Notes: generated by a model from the letters alone, not told the origin. A stretch of DNA of 9,530 nt from an uncultured Bacillota bacterium (GCA_902766525.1 CACXDX010000116.1:1-9530); one strand, 5' to 3'. Counted from the first letter of the stretch, positions 1 to 7,216 are shown. Translations and numbers: made by a program.

Positions 1-1353
1 ATCGCTCCCGAGATTGCTCAGAAGGGGAGCGGAGATGAACGCGTTGACCTTTATTCCACAGGTATCGTTTTGTATGAAATGCTCACGGGCAAACTTCCTT
101 ACACCGGTGACAGTCCGATCTCCATCGCGCTTCAGCATGTGGAAGGTGATTATACGCCCATCGATGAAATCGATGAAGATATTCCTTACGAAGTTGCCAG
201 GATCGTCGATAAGGCGATGTCCGTTAAGGTGAATGACCGCTATTCTTCTGCGCAGATCATGATGGATGATATTGAAACCGCCGCCGATGAATACGATGTG
301 ATTCTGACACCGATCCAGATGACCGCGGTAAAAAACACGAATACTCATAATGATTTCAAACGCAGCGAGGATCGACAAGTCGAACGCCGGAGGAATCGTC
401 GGAACGGATCGGATCATCGTCGTCGGGATGATGATTTTGAGGACGATTATAAAAAAGAAAAAAAGGATAAACGCAAGAAGAAAAAGAAAGACGGGAACAA
501 AAAGCTTGTTGTGGCGATCATCATTGCCGTTATCGCCGTTCTCGGACTCGGTATCGGAGGTTATGCTTTTCTCCATCACATCCTGGGCGGAGAAGAAGTT
601 GAAATGCCCAATCTGATCGGTCTTACGGAACAGCAGGCCGTTCAGCAATTGGAAGATCTGAATCTTAAAGCCGTTATCCAGGAAGAAGAAAACGATCAGT
701 TTGACGAAGGCATTGTCTTCGGTCAAAGCGTTGAACCGGGACAGATGGTAAAAGAAGGTAAAAGCATCAAGATCATGATCTCCGCCGGCGGCGAACTAGT
801 TGAAGTTCCGGATGTTGTCGACAAATCTCAGGAAGCAGCCAAAACGACATTGAAAAACGCCGGTTTTGACGTTGACGTTATCGAAGAAACGTCCGATGAA
901 GTTGAAAAAGGCAAGGTTATCCGGCAAACGCCCGACGGCGGATCAAAACTGGAAAAAGGAAAGACCGTAACGATCGTTGTCAGCAGTGGAGAAGATAAAA
1001 TCACGGTTCCCAATGTTATCGGTTTAACCAAGGAAGATGCTATTTCCAAGCTGGATGATGCCAATCTGAAATATTCCGTCACTTCCTATGAATACAGCAA
1101 TAATTATGACGACGGTTATGTAATGTATCAAAATTACGGTTCCGGTGAAGAAGTCGATAAAGATACCGTGATCAAAATCAAAATTTCCAAAGGACCGAAT
1201 CCCAACAATAATAGCAACAATAACAACAATAACGACGAAAACAATAACAATAACAATAATAACGGAAATAACAACAATAACGGCAGCAACAATAATAATG
1301 ATAACCCGGCTGATGCGGGTGAACGTGAAGAAACATCTTCCGGTGGACAATAA
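1..1353 (+). CDS. prkC: PASTA-domain Ser/Thr protein kinase PrkC, 3' part (5' end outside window)
   Basis: Membrane Ser/Thr kinase that senses muropeptides through extracellular PASTA repeats and phosphorylates cytoplasmic proteins. The reading frame is open from base 1 and gives 450 residues; roughly the first 190 residues of a normal ~650-residue PrkC are missing. Seen in window numbering: the APE element (A2-P3-E4), VDLYSTG (15-21, the conserved Asp of subdomain IX) and RYSSA (80-84, the Arg of subdomain XI); a charged, Lys-rich juxtamembrane stretch up to residue 168; one membrane segment at about 169-193; three PASTA repeats starting near 199, 267 and 334, each with a V/M-P-[ND]-[LV] opening; then an unusual Asn-rich tail at 400-435. 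The ATP site and catalytic loop lie outside the window. The stop TAA shares one base with the ATG of rsgA, so the two are probably co-transcribed. Identity is secure; the exact subfamily name is by analogy with Bacillus. Confidence 0.95.
   Translation: MAPEIAQKGSGDERVDLYSTGIVLYEMLTGKLPYTGDSPISIALQHVEGDYTPIDEIDEDIPYEVARIVDKAMSVKVNDRYSSAQIMMDDIETAADEYDVILTPIQMTAVKNTNTHNDFKRSEDRQVERRRNRRNGSDHRRRDDDFEDDYKKEKKDKRKKKKKDGNKKLVVAIIIAVIAVLGLGIGGYAFLHHILGGEEVEMPNLIGLTEQQAVQQLEDLNLKAVIQEEENDQFDEGIVFGQSVEPGQMVKEGKSIKIMISAGGELVEVPDVVDKSQEAAKTTLKNAGFDVDVIEETSDEVEKGKVIRQTPDGGSKLEKGKTVTIVVSSGEDKITVPNVIGLTKEDAISKLDDANLKYSVTSYEYSNNYDDGYVMYQNYGSGEEVDKDTVIKIKISKGPNPNNNSNNNNNNDENNNNNNNNGNNNNNGSNNNNDNPADAGEREETSSGGQ
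1198..1305 (+). repeat. Asn-rich low-complexity tract (AAC/AAT codons) in the PrkC tail
   Basis: Twenty-eight of 36 codons are AAC or AAT, broken only by single Pro, Ser, Asp, Glu and Gly residues. It follows the third PASTA repeat directly and so should lie outside the cell. The mix of two Asn codons means the protein composition is conserved more strictly than a pure DNA repeat would need, but the DNA is still a near triplet repeat that could change length by slippage. The complementary strand carries a long open frame here only because of this composition. Confidence 0.9.
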
Positions 1354-2240
1354 TGAAGAATTTGTCGGAAGGACTTCTGATCAAAGGATATAACGGTTTC
1401 TATTACGTCGCTTCGGAAGGAACACTGTGGACTTGTTTCCTGAGAGGCAGATTTCGCATCAAAAAGCAGGTTTTTCTGCCGGGTGACCGTGTGCAGTTTA
1501 CGAAACTCGAGTATCCTAAGGGTGTTATTGAAAATGTGTGCGACAGGGCGAATCGATTGGTTCGTCCTGCCGTTGCTAATGTGGAAAAGGTACTCATAAC
1601 CTTCGCTTTAACCAATCCGTCTCCCGATCTGATTCTGCTTGACCGTATACTGATCCAGGCAATGCATGAAAACATTCATGCGATCATCTGTTTCAATAAG
1701 GCAGACCTGTATTGCGGTGATTCGGAGGAAAGCGTTGCTGAGGTTTATCGTCGTGCCGGTTTTGAAGTATACTGTGCTTCCGCGGAAACCGGAGAAGGGA
1801 TGGACAAAATCAAAAACGCTTTAAAGAATTCCGTGACGGTTCTTGCCGGACCGTCCGGCGTCGGCAAGAGCAGTATCATCAATGTTCTCGCGCCGAATTT
1901 AAAGCTGGAAACCGGTTGTTTGAGTAAGAAAACGGAACGGGGCCGTCATACGACGAGAAAAGTGGAATTACTTTCAATTGACGAGGAAACTTATATCGCC
2001 GATACACCGGGCTTTTCTTCCATTTATCTGCCGAATGACCTGATGAAAGAGGATTTACCCGCGTTTTATCCGGAATTTTCCGGTGCGGCCGCTTATTGTC
2101 CGTTTAAAAGCTGTCTTCATCTCAATGAACGTGAATGCGAAGTGAAAAATGACGTTGAAAACGGGCTGATCGATCGCGGTCGATACGAGCGGTATTGTCT
2201 GTTTTTAAATGAATTGAAGGAAAGAGAGAAAAAATACTGA
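1353..2240 (+). CDS. rsgA: Ribosome small subunit-dependent GTPase RsgA (CpgA/YloQ)
   Basis: Circularly permuted GTPase that binds the 30S subunit and helps its late maturation; in Bacillus CpgA is a PrkC substrate. The 295 residues match the family length. The N-terminal ~70 residues form the OB-fold region (LPGDRVQF at 42-49). The GTPase motifs occur in the permuted order: G4 NKAD (115-118), G5-like SAETG (143-147), G1 GPSGVGKS (166-173), G2 around RHTT (198-201), G3 DTPG (217-220). A C-terminal zinc site follows: C249, C254, H256 and C262, in the expected C-x4-C-x-H-x5-C spacing. The ATG at 1353 overlaps the prkC stop by one base, and a GGTGGA sequence lies about 7 bases upstream. The stop TGA overlaps the rpe ATG by one base. 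No key residue is missing. Confidence 0.97.
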   Translation: MKNLSEGLLIKGYNGFYYVASEGTLWTCFLRGRFRIKKQVFLPGDRVQFTKLEYPKGVIENVCDRANRLVRPAVANVEKVLITFALTNPSPDLILLDRILIQAMHENIHAIICFNKADLYCGDSEESVAEVYRRAGFEVYCASAETGEGMDKIKNALKNSVTVLAGPSGVGKSSIINVLAPNLKLETGCLSKKTERGRHTTRKVELLSIDEETYIADTPGFSSIYLPNDLMKEDLPAFYPEFSGAAAYCPFKSCLHLNERECEVKNDVENGLIDRGRYERYCLFLNELKEREKKY

Positions 2241-2902
2241 TGAAACCGATTTTAGCTCCGTCTTTGCTTGCCGCTGATTTCAGTTGTCTCGATCGTCAGG
2301 TTGAGATCGTGGAAAAAGCGGGTGCGCAATGGCTTCATCTTGACATTATGGATTTTCATTTTGTCCCCAATCTTACGTTCGGGGCGGGAATTGTCAGTTC
2401 TTTACGCTCCTGTTCCGATATGGTTTTCGATGCTCATCTCATGGTGGAAGATCCGTTTAAATTCATTGAATCCTTTAAAAAAGCGGGAGCGGATTATTTT
2501 ACCTTTCATATAGAAGCGGCGGAAAATCCGGATCAAATAATCCGTGACATTAAATCTGCCGGTATGCGCTGCGGAATATCGATCAAACCCAGCACGGATA
2601 TATCTGTTTTGCTGCCTTATCTTGCCGACCTTGATCTCGTTCTGGTCATGAGCGTGGAGCCGGGTTTCGGCGGACAATCTTTTATGCCGGATATGCTTGA
2701 AAAATCCTCTTGGCTGGCCGCTGAAAAAGTAAAAAACGGTTATTCCTATATCATTGAGATGGACGGAGGCATCAATCGCGAAAACGCAAAGAAAGCTCTT
2801 GCTTCCGGCGTGGAAGCTCTCGTCGCCGGCTCGGCTGTTTTCGGAGCGGAAGATATTGCGAAAGAGGTGCGCTATTATCTCGATCTCACTATTGACAGAT
2901 AA
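2240..2902 (+). CDS. rpe: Ribulose-phosphate 3-epimerase
   Basis: Interconverts ribulose 5-phosphate and xylulose 5-phosphate in the pentose phosphate pathway; a cytoplasmic TIM barrel. The 220 residues are the normal length. Seen: APSLLAADF at 6-14; metal ligands H33 and D35 in the HxDxMD motif; H66 in DAHLM; the phosphate-binding loop SVEPGFGGQSF at 138-148; and D175 in MDGGI, which with D35 forms the usual catalytic acid/base pair. The motif normally written MDGHFVPN reads MDFHFVPN here, with F39 in place of a conserved Gly. The gene follows rsgA with a one-base overlap (TGATG), with the purine-rich GAAGGAAAGAGAG upstream acting as ribosome binding site. Its product's substrate, ribulose 5-phosphate, also feeds RibB in the next operon. 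The -35 box of the rib promoter lies inside its last codons. Confidence 0.96.
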   Translation: MKPILAPSLLAADFSCLDRQVEIVEKAGAQWLHLDIMDFHFVPNLTFGAGIVSSLRSCSDMVFDAHLMVEDPFKFIESFKKAGADYFTFHIEAAENPDQIIRDIKSAGMRCGISIKPSTDISVLLPYLADLDLVLVMSVEPGFGGQSFMPDMLEKSSWLAAEKVKNGYSYIIEMDGGINRENAKKALASGVEALVAGSAVFGAEDIAKEVRYYLDLTIDR

Positions 2903-2920
2903 ATGGAAAAATGCTAACAT
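2892..2920 (+). promoter_or_regulatory. Sigma-A-type promoter for the rib operon
   Basis: A perfect TTGACA at 2892-2897, a 17-base spacer and TAACAT at 2915-2920 (4 of 6 matches to TATAAT), preceded by an extended -10 TG at 2912-2913. Transcription would start near 2927, just ahead of the riboswitch. The -35 box lies within the end of rpe, so upstream readthrough could also reach the riboswitch. Confidence 0.8.
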
Positions 2921-2939
2921 ACAAAAGTAATGACAAAAG

Positions 2940-3044
2940 ATCTCGGGGACGGTGAAATTCCGTACCGGCGGTAAAGCCCGCGAGCCTTCGGGTTGATTCG
3001 GTGAAATTCCGAAGCCGACAGTGTAAAGTCTGGATGAAAGAGAT
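2940..3044 (+). promoter_or_regulatory. FMN riboswitch (RFN element)
   Basis: Binds FMN in the nascent RNA and controls the riboflavin genes downstream. The characteristic RFN blocks are all present: GGTGAAATTCCG, ACCGGCGGTAAAGCCCGCGA, GGTTGATTCGGTG, AGCCGACAGT and AAAGTCTGGATG. Helices read by eye: P1 2940-2944 with 3040-3044; P2 2949-2952 with 2960-2963; P3 2968-2971 with 2978-2981; P4 2983-2986 with 2991-2994, closed by a UUCG tetraloop; P5 2997-3001 with 3009-3013; P6 3017-3019 with 3028-3030. P3 and P4 are very short compared with the long P3 arms seen in some Bacilli. The expression platform is the terminator directly downstream, so FMN should switch transcription off. Confidence 0.97.
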
Positions 3045-3062
3045 GATTAAAAAGAGAAATCC

Positions 3063-3089
3063 CCGTGTCTTTTCAGACACGGTTTTTTT
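3063..3089 (+). terminator. Rho-independent terminator of the FMN riboswitch
   Basis: A perfect 8-base-pair stem (3063-3070 with 3075-3082) with a TTTC loop, followed by seven T residues at 3083-3089. It lies between the aptamer and the ribD ribosome binding site, as expected for a riboswitch acting by premature termination. A six-base segment inside the aptamer (2944-2949) is complementary to 3060-3065 and could form part of an antiterminator. Confidence 0.93.
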
Positions 3090-3102
3090 CTCGGAGTATT
3101 GT

Positions 3103-4290
3103 ATGGATTATACGGAATCACAGATAAAATATATGAAAAGAGCCCTTGATCTCGCTGAAAAGGCACGTGGTTTCACACAGCCCAATCCTCTTGTCGGCGC
3201 GGTCATCGTCAAAGACGGAGAAATCGTCGGTGAAGGCTATCATCACCGCGCGGGAGAAGCTCATGCCGAAATCAACGCGATTTCCGAAGCAAAATCCAAG
3301 GCTATGGGCGCAACCATGTATGTGACGCTGGAACCCTGCGCCCATTACGGAAAAACGCCGCCCTGCGCCAATGCGGTCGTTCGGGCGGGGATCAAAGAAA
3401 TCTTCATCGCTTTGGAAGATCCCAATCCGAAAGTCAACGGAAAAGGAATCACGATTTTGGAAGAAGCGGGAATCAATGTTCATACGGGTCTATTGCGTGA
3501 TGAGGCCATTCGTCAGAATCGTGTTTTTTTGACCAACCAAATCAAAAAGAGAGCTTTCATCGCTTTAAAATCGGCTCAATCCATCGATGGGCGGATCGGC
3601 CCCGCCGACGGACGTCCGCTGAAAATAACGGGAGATGCGTCGCATTACAGGGCGCATTTGCTGCGCAGAGATTACGGTGCCGTTCTTTGCGGCGTTAATA
3701 CGCTGATCAAGGATGATCCTTCGTTGAATATTCGTTATAATATTTCTCATCCGGAAAACAGTCCCGTTCGAATCGTGATCGATCCTCATCTGCGTTTGCC
3801 GCTAAGCGGGAAAATATGGCACAGCAGCGCGGCTCCGGTTCTCATTTATACACTGGGCAATGTTTCTTCCGCTTTGAAAAAACGTATTGAGAGTCGGGGC
3901 GGTCATATTGTTTCTCTTCCCGATAAAGACGGTATAATCGATCCGCTGCGCATTGCCGTTGATCTTTTGGAAAGGAATATCTGTTCCGTTTTGATCGAAG
4001 GCGGTGCGGCGACGTTAACGGCATTTTTCAATGCCGATCTATGGGATGAGTATCATTGCTTTATCGCGCCCAAATTCATCGGCGCGAACGGCATCACCGT
4101 TTATCGGAAAAGTATGGAAAATGATGACGATGCCGTTGTTTTAAATGCCGAGCAATCGGTTGAAATCTGCGAAGACGATATCCGTATCATTTATAAAAAC
4201 AGGCAGGGGGTTGAGTTGTGTTTACCGGAATCATCGAAGAAAAAGGCTTTGTCCGGAAAATCCGACGCCATTCATCTAGTGCGTCGCTGA
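3103..4290 (+). CDS. ribD: Bifunctional riboflavin biosynthesis deaminase/reductase RibD
   Basis: Deaminates the pyrimidine product of GTP cyclohydrolase II and then reduces its ribose side chain with NADPH: steps two and three of riboflavin synthesis. The deaminase domain (about 1-145) has PNPLVGAVIV (27-36), the zinc/catalytic HAE (54-56) and PCAHYGKTPPC (78-88), with C79 and C88 as zinc ligands. The reductase domain (about 150-365) has SIDGRIG (160-166), the DDPSLNIR stretch (204-211) and LIEGGA (297-302). I chose the ATG at 3103 because GGAG at 3093-3096 is well spaced and the frame upstream runs through the terminator and riboswitch. At 395 residues it is about 30 longer than usual, because the frame runs 73 bases into ribE: residues 372-395 have no counterpart that I recognise. 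One extra G in the G5 run at 4206-4210 would give a TGA just before ribE. Confidence 0.96.
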   Translation: MDYTESQIKYMKRALDLAEKARGFTQPNPLVGAVIVKDGEIVGEGYHHRAGEAHAEINAISEAKSKAMGATMYVTLEPCAHYGKTPPCANAVVRAGIKEIFIALEDPNPKVNGKGITILEEAGINVHTGLLRDEAIRQNRVFLTNQIKKRAFIALKSAQSIDGRIGPADGRPLKITGDASHYRAHLLRRDYGAVLCGVNTLIKDDPSLNIRYNISHPENSPVRIVIDPHLRLPLSGKIWHSSAAPVLIYTLGNVSSALKKRIESRGGHIVSLPDKDGIIDPLRIAVDLLERNICSVLIEGGAATLTAFFNADLWDEYHCFIAPKFIGANGITVYRKSMENDDDAVVLNAEQSVEICEDDIRIIYKNRQGVELCLPESSKKKALSGKSDAIHLVRR

Positions 4291-4871
4291 CCGTTGCCTG
4301 TAAAAAAATATTGTCTGATATTCACATCGGGGACAGTATTGCCGTAAACGGAATATGTCTCACCGTCATTGATTTTCGCGATGATTGTTTTACTGTTGAC
4401 GTGATGCCGGAGACCGTTCAAAGAACGTCTCTTTCCGGATTGAGCAGCGGGGATCCGGTGAATTTGGAAAGAGCGATGGCATGCGATAAACGCTTCGGCG
4501 GTCACTTTGTCAGCGGTCACATCGACGGCGTCGGCACGCTGGTACAGCGTGAGGAAAATGAAATTGCCGTTATTTTCCGCATCCGCTGTTCCCGCGAATT
4601 AGCGGAAGGAATCATTGAAAAAGGATCCGTCTGTCTCGACGGCATCAGCCTTACCGTCGTTGATGTCAATGACAGCTCTTTCAGCGTCTCTTTGATTCCG
4701 CATACCGTAAGTGTTACGAATTTAGAGACTAAAAAAATCGGTGATTCGGTCAATATCGAGACGGATATGATCGGAAAGTATGTTCGTAAATATTTGCATC
4801 ATAATGAAACCGTAAAGACGGGAAAAACGAATATCTCCATGGATTTTCTTGCCGAAAAGGGTTTCCTCTGA
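4218..4871 (+). CDS. ribE: Riboflavin synthase (alpha chain)
   Basis: Converts two molecules of 6,7-dimethyl-8-ribityllumazine into riboflavin and the pyrimidine dione that RibH reuses; acts as a trimer. The protein has 217 residues and two lumazine-binding barrel repeats: the first opens with FTGIIEEKG (2-10) and holds NGICLTV (44-50), the second holds GGHFVSGHIDG (94-104) and DGISLTV (141-147). The C-terminal helix after about residue 185 is the usual trimer contact. The start is GTG at 4218, fixed by the universal M-F-T-G-I-I opening and by AGGGGG at 4205-4210, seven bases upstream. The start lies inside the ribD frame (73-base overlap, different frame), so translation may be coupled to that of ribD. 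No key motif is lost. Confidence 0.96.
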   Translation: MFTGIIEEKGFVRKIRRHSSSASLTVACKKILSDIHIGDSIAVNGICLTVIDFRDDCFTVDVMPETVQRTSLSGLSSGDPVNLERAMACDKRFGGHFVSGHIDGVGTLVQREENEIAVIFRIRCSRELAEGIIEKGSVCLDGISLTVVDVNDSSFSVSLIPHTVSVTNLETKKIGDSVNIETDMIGKYVRKYLHHNETVKTGKTNISMDFLAEKGFL

Positions 4872-4888
4872 GATAGGGAGAGAATAAA

Positions 4889-6103
4889 ATGAGTTTTCAA
4901 AAAATCGAACAGGCGCTGGCCGATTTACGTGAAGGGAAGATCATTCTCGTGACCGATGATCCGGAACGTGAAAACGAAGGCGACATGATCTGTGCCGCCG
5001 AAACCGCCGGTACCGAAAATTTAAATAAAATGGCCTCCGAAGCAAAAGGATTGATTTGTATGCCGATGAGCCGCCATTATATCCAAAAACTCGGATTGAG
5101 ACCGATGGTCCAGCATAATACCGACAATCACGAAACGGCATTCACGGAATCGATCGACTACATCGGGACGACGACCGGAATCTCCGCCGAAGAAAGAGCG
5201 ATCACGGCCAGACAGGCCGTAAAGGATGACGCTTCACCCAATCATTTCCGCAGACCGGGTCATATGTTTCCGCTGGAGGCGCGAAGCGGCGGTGTTTTGG
5301 AGCGAAACGGCCACACCGAAGCCACCGTCGATCTGCTGCGTCTTGCCGGCATGAAGGAGGTTGGTCTCTGCTGTGAAGTTATGCGTGAAGACGGCACCAT
5401 GATGCGTAAAACGGAGATGGAAAAATATGCCGAAGAAAACGGTATCACCATGATTTCCATTAAAGATCTGCAGATCTATCGTAAGATCCATGATCGCTTC
5501 ATGACCCGCGTTTCCGAAGCCGATCTGCCGACAAAGTACGGAAATTTTAAAATATACGGCTACATCAATGAGATCAACGGAGAGCATCATGTCGTTCTCG
5601 TTATGGGCGATGTCGCCGACGGTAAACCGGTATTGTGCCGCGTTCATTCCGAATGTTTGACCGGTGATGTGTTTGGTTCGCGCCGCTGTGACTGCGGTCA
5701 GCAGCTGGATGCGGCCATGAAAGCCATCAGCGAAGAAGGAAGGGGCGTTCTCGTCTATCTGCGCCAGGAGGGCAGGGGGATCGGTTTAATCAATAAAATC
5801 AAGGCCTACGCGCTGCAGGATCAGGGACGCGATACCATTGAGGCCAATATCGAGCTCGGTTTTCCCGCCGATATGAGAGACTACAGCTGCGGCAGCCAGA
5901 TATTGACGGACATCGGCGCGTCAAAGCTGCGTCTGCTTACCAACAATCCTCAGAAAATCCATGATCTCTCCGATTACGGTATTGAGATCGTCGAATGGGT
6001 TCCCATGAAGATTGCCCCCAATCATGATAACTTTTTCTATATGGAAACAAAGAAGAAAAAAATGGGTCATTATTTATATGATCCTGAAAAACAGGAGGAT
6101 TAA
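4889..6103 (+). CDS. ribBA: Bifunctional 3,4-dihydroxy-2-butanone-4-phosphate synthase / GTP cyclohydrolase II RibBA
   Basis: Supplies both precursors of the flavin ring: RibB makes 3,4-dihydroxy-2-butanone 4-phosphate from ribulose 5-phosphate, and RibA opens GTP to the diaminopyrimidine used by RibD. The 404 residues are typical. RibB half (about 1-200): RENEGD (27-32, metal and substrate binding), RPGH (122-125), GHTEA (141-145) and CEVMREDGT (162-170). RibA half (about 205-404): VHSECLTGD (252-260), zinc ligands C256, C267 and C269, YLRQEGRGIGL (290-300), and the ending TKKKKMGHYL (387-396). Both active sites look complete, so both activities are expected. AGGGAG at 4875-4880 lies eight bases before the ATG. 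The next gene, ribH, has its ribosome binding site inside the last codons of this one. Confidence 0.97.
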   Translation: MSFQKIEQALADLREGKIILVTDDPERENEGDMICAAETAGTENLNKMASEAKGLICMPMSRHYIQKLGLRPMVQHNTDNHETAFTESIDYIGTTTGISAEERAITARQAVKDDASPNHFRRPGHMFPLEARSGGVLERNGHTEATVDLLRLAGMKEVGLCCEVMREDGTMMRKTEMEKYAEENGITMISIKDLQIYRKIHDRFMTRVSEADLPTKYGNFKIYGYINEINGEHHVVLVMGDVADGKPVLCRVHSECLTGDVFGSRRCDCGQQLDAAMKAISEEGRGVLVYLRQEGRGIGLINKIKAYALQDQGRDTIEANIELGFPADMRDYSCGSQILTDIGASKLRLLTNNPQKIHDLSDYGIEIVEWVPMKIAPNHDNFFYMETKKKKMGHYLYDPEKQED

Positions 6104-6106
6104 CTT

Positions 6107-6574
6107 ATGCGTAAAATCGAAGCCGATCTTATCGGCAAAGGCTTAAAAGTTGCCATCGTTGCAGCAAGATTCAATGAATTCATCACGGCAAAGCTGATCG
6201 AAGGAGCGGAAGACGCATTGCTGCGTCACGGTCTGGAAGGAGATCAGATCGAACTCTGCCGTGTTCCCGGCGCCTTTGAAATTCCCGTTGTCGCCAAAGC
6301 GCTCTCGGAGAGGGACGATATTGACGCCGTGATTTGTCTCGGCGCGATTATTCGCGGCGCGACGCCTCATTTTGATTATGTCGCCGCCGAAGCCTCAAAA
6401 GGCGTCGCTCAAGTATCGATGCAAAGCGGAAAACCCGTGATCTTCGGCATGATTACTGCGGATACGCTGGAACAAGCCATTGACCGTGCCGGCACGAAGA
6501 GCGGCAACAAAGGCTATGACGCCGCCACGACCGCCATTGAAATGGCCAATTTGATGAAGATCGTGAAATCATGA
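6107..6574 (+). CDS. ribH: 6,7-dimethyl-8-ribityllumazine synthase
   Basis: Condenses 5-amino-6-ribitylaminouracil with dihydroxybutanone phosphate to give lumazine, the substrate of RibE; family members form pentamers or 60-subunit shells, which in Bacillus enclose riboflavin synthase. The 155 residues match the family. Seen: ARFNEFIT (20-27, substrate pocket), VPGAFEIP (53-60), the GATPHFDYV block (84-92) with the catalytic H88, and RAGTKSGNKG (127-136) with the phosphate-binding R127. A consensus AGGAGG at 6093-6098 lies eight bases before the ATG. The final ATGA contains both this stop and the thiN start, showing the operon continues into thiN. Confidence 0.97.
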   Translation: MRKIEADLIGKGLKVAIVAARFNEFITAKLIEGAEDALLRHGLEGDQIELCRVPGAFEIPVVAKALSERDDIDAVICLGAIIRGATPHFDYVAAEASKGVAQVSMQSGKPVIFGMITADTLEQAIDRAGTKSGNKGYDAATTAIEMANLMKIVKS

Positions 6575-7215
6575 AAAGAGCTGTTCTGTTTTGCAACGGC
6601 GAGGTTTCGGATCTTTCCTTTCACCGGAAATTGATCCTAGACGATGATCTGCTCATTGCCGTTGACGGCGGAGCCAAGCATTTGTATGATCTTAACCTGG
6701 TGCCCGATATCATACTCGGTGATTTTGATTCGATTCCGCCGGATATCCTTGAGTCGTTTCAAAAAAATAAGACGGAATGTATCTCTTTCCCGAGAGATAA
6801 GGATTATATTGATTTGGTTCTTGCCGTTGAGGAAGCACGCAGCCGAGGATGTAAGCAAATACTCATCCTCGGCGCCTTCGGCGGAAAAAGGGTCGATATG
6901 TTCATGGCCAATTTAATGGCGATCTCGCGCTATGACGGTTGTGATATCGTTATGAAAAACGAATACAGCGAAGCACGGCTCGCATCTGCGGGCAAAATAA
7001 CGGAAATCAAAGGCTGTGAAGGGGATTATGTCTCTTTGATTCCGCTTGATGAGAAAGTTGAAACCGAAGACAGCGTCGGTCTGAAATATCCTCTGAAAGA
7101 TCTCGTTTTTCACTTCGGTGAAAGTTTGGGCGTCAGCAATGAATTGACCGAAAAAAAAGCATCTCTGACGGTTAAAAGCGGAAAAGCCATGATCATCCGG
7201 CAAAAGAGGTCCTGA
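6571..7215 (+). CDS. thiN: Thiamine pyrophosphokinase (ThiN/YloS family), divergent
   Basis: Transfers pyrophosphate from ATP to thiamine, giving the cofactor thiamine pyrophosphate. The 214 residues fit the family. N-terminal catalytic domain: VDGGAKHL (31-38) and the nucleotide-binding GDFDSI (50-55). C-terminal thiamine-binding domain: GDYVSLIPL (151-159), LKYPL (171-175) and GVSNEL (187-192). Two conserved places differ: the KDxTD motif reads KDYID (77-81), losing the Thr, and the GGRxDH motif reads GGKRVDM (104-110), so the His is Met although R107 and D109 remain. It may still be active, but this should not be assumed. It overlaps ribH by four bases (ATGA). In many Bacillota thiN directly follows rpe; here the whole rib operon lies between them. 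Confidence 0.9.
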   Translation: MKRAVLFCNGEVSDLSFHRKLILDDDLLIAVDGGAKHLYDLNLVPDIILGDFDSIPPDILESFQKNKTECISFPRDKDYIDLVLAVEEARSRGCKQILILGAFGGKRVDMFMANLMAISRYDGCDIVMKNEYSEARLASAGKITEIKGCEGDYVSLIPLDEKVETEDSVGLKYPLKDLVFHFGESLGVSNELTEKKASLTVKSGKAMIIRQKRS

Positions 7216-7216
7216 T

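Noticed and set aside
1024..1350. Minus-strand open frame rich in Val and Ile
   Set aside because: It is the complement of the Asn-rich and PASTA coding sequence; the bias comes from AAC/AAT read backwards, and there is no ribosome binding site or family match.
2402..2920. Minus-strand 172-codon open frame across rpe
   Set aside because: It lies antisense to a well-conserved enzyme and covers the rib promoter; no recognisable domain.
3001..3102. Upstream extension of the ribD frame through the riboswitch
   Set aside because: The frame is open, but it runs through conserved riboswitch and terminator sequence. The ATG at 3103 has a ribosome binding site and matches the family N-terminus.
4206..4210. 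Programmed frameshift site at the G5 run in ribD
   Set aside because: No slippery heptamer or downstream pseudoknot is evident, and a simple indel or tolerated overlap explains the pattern.
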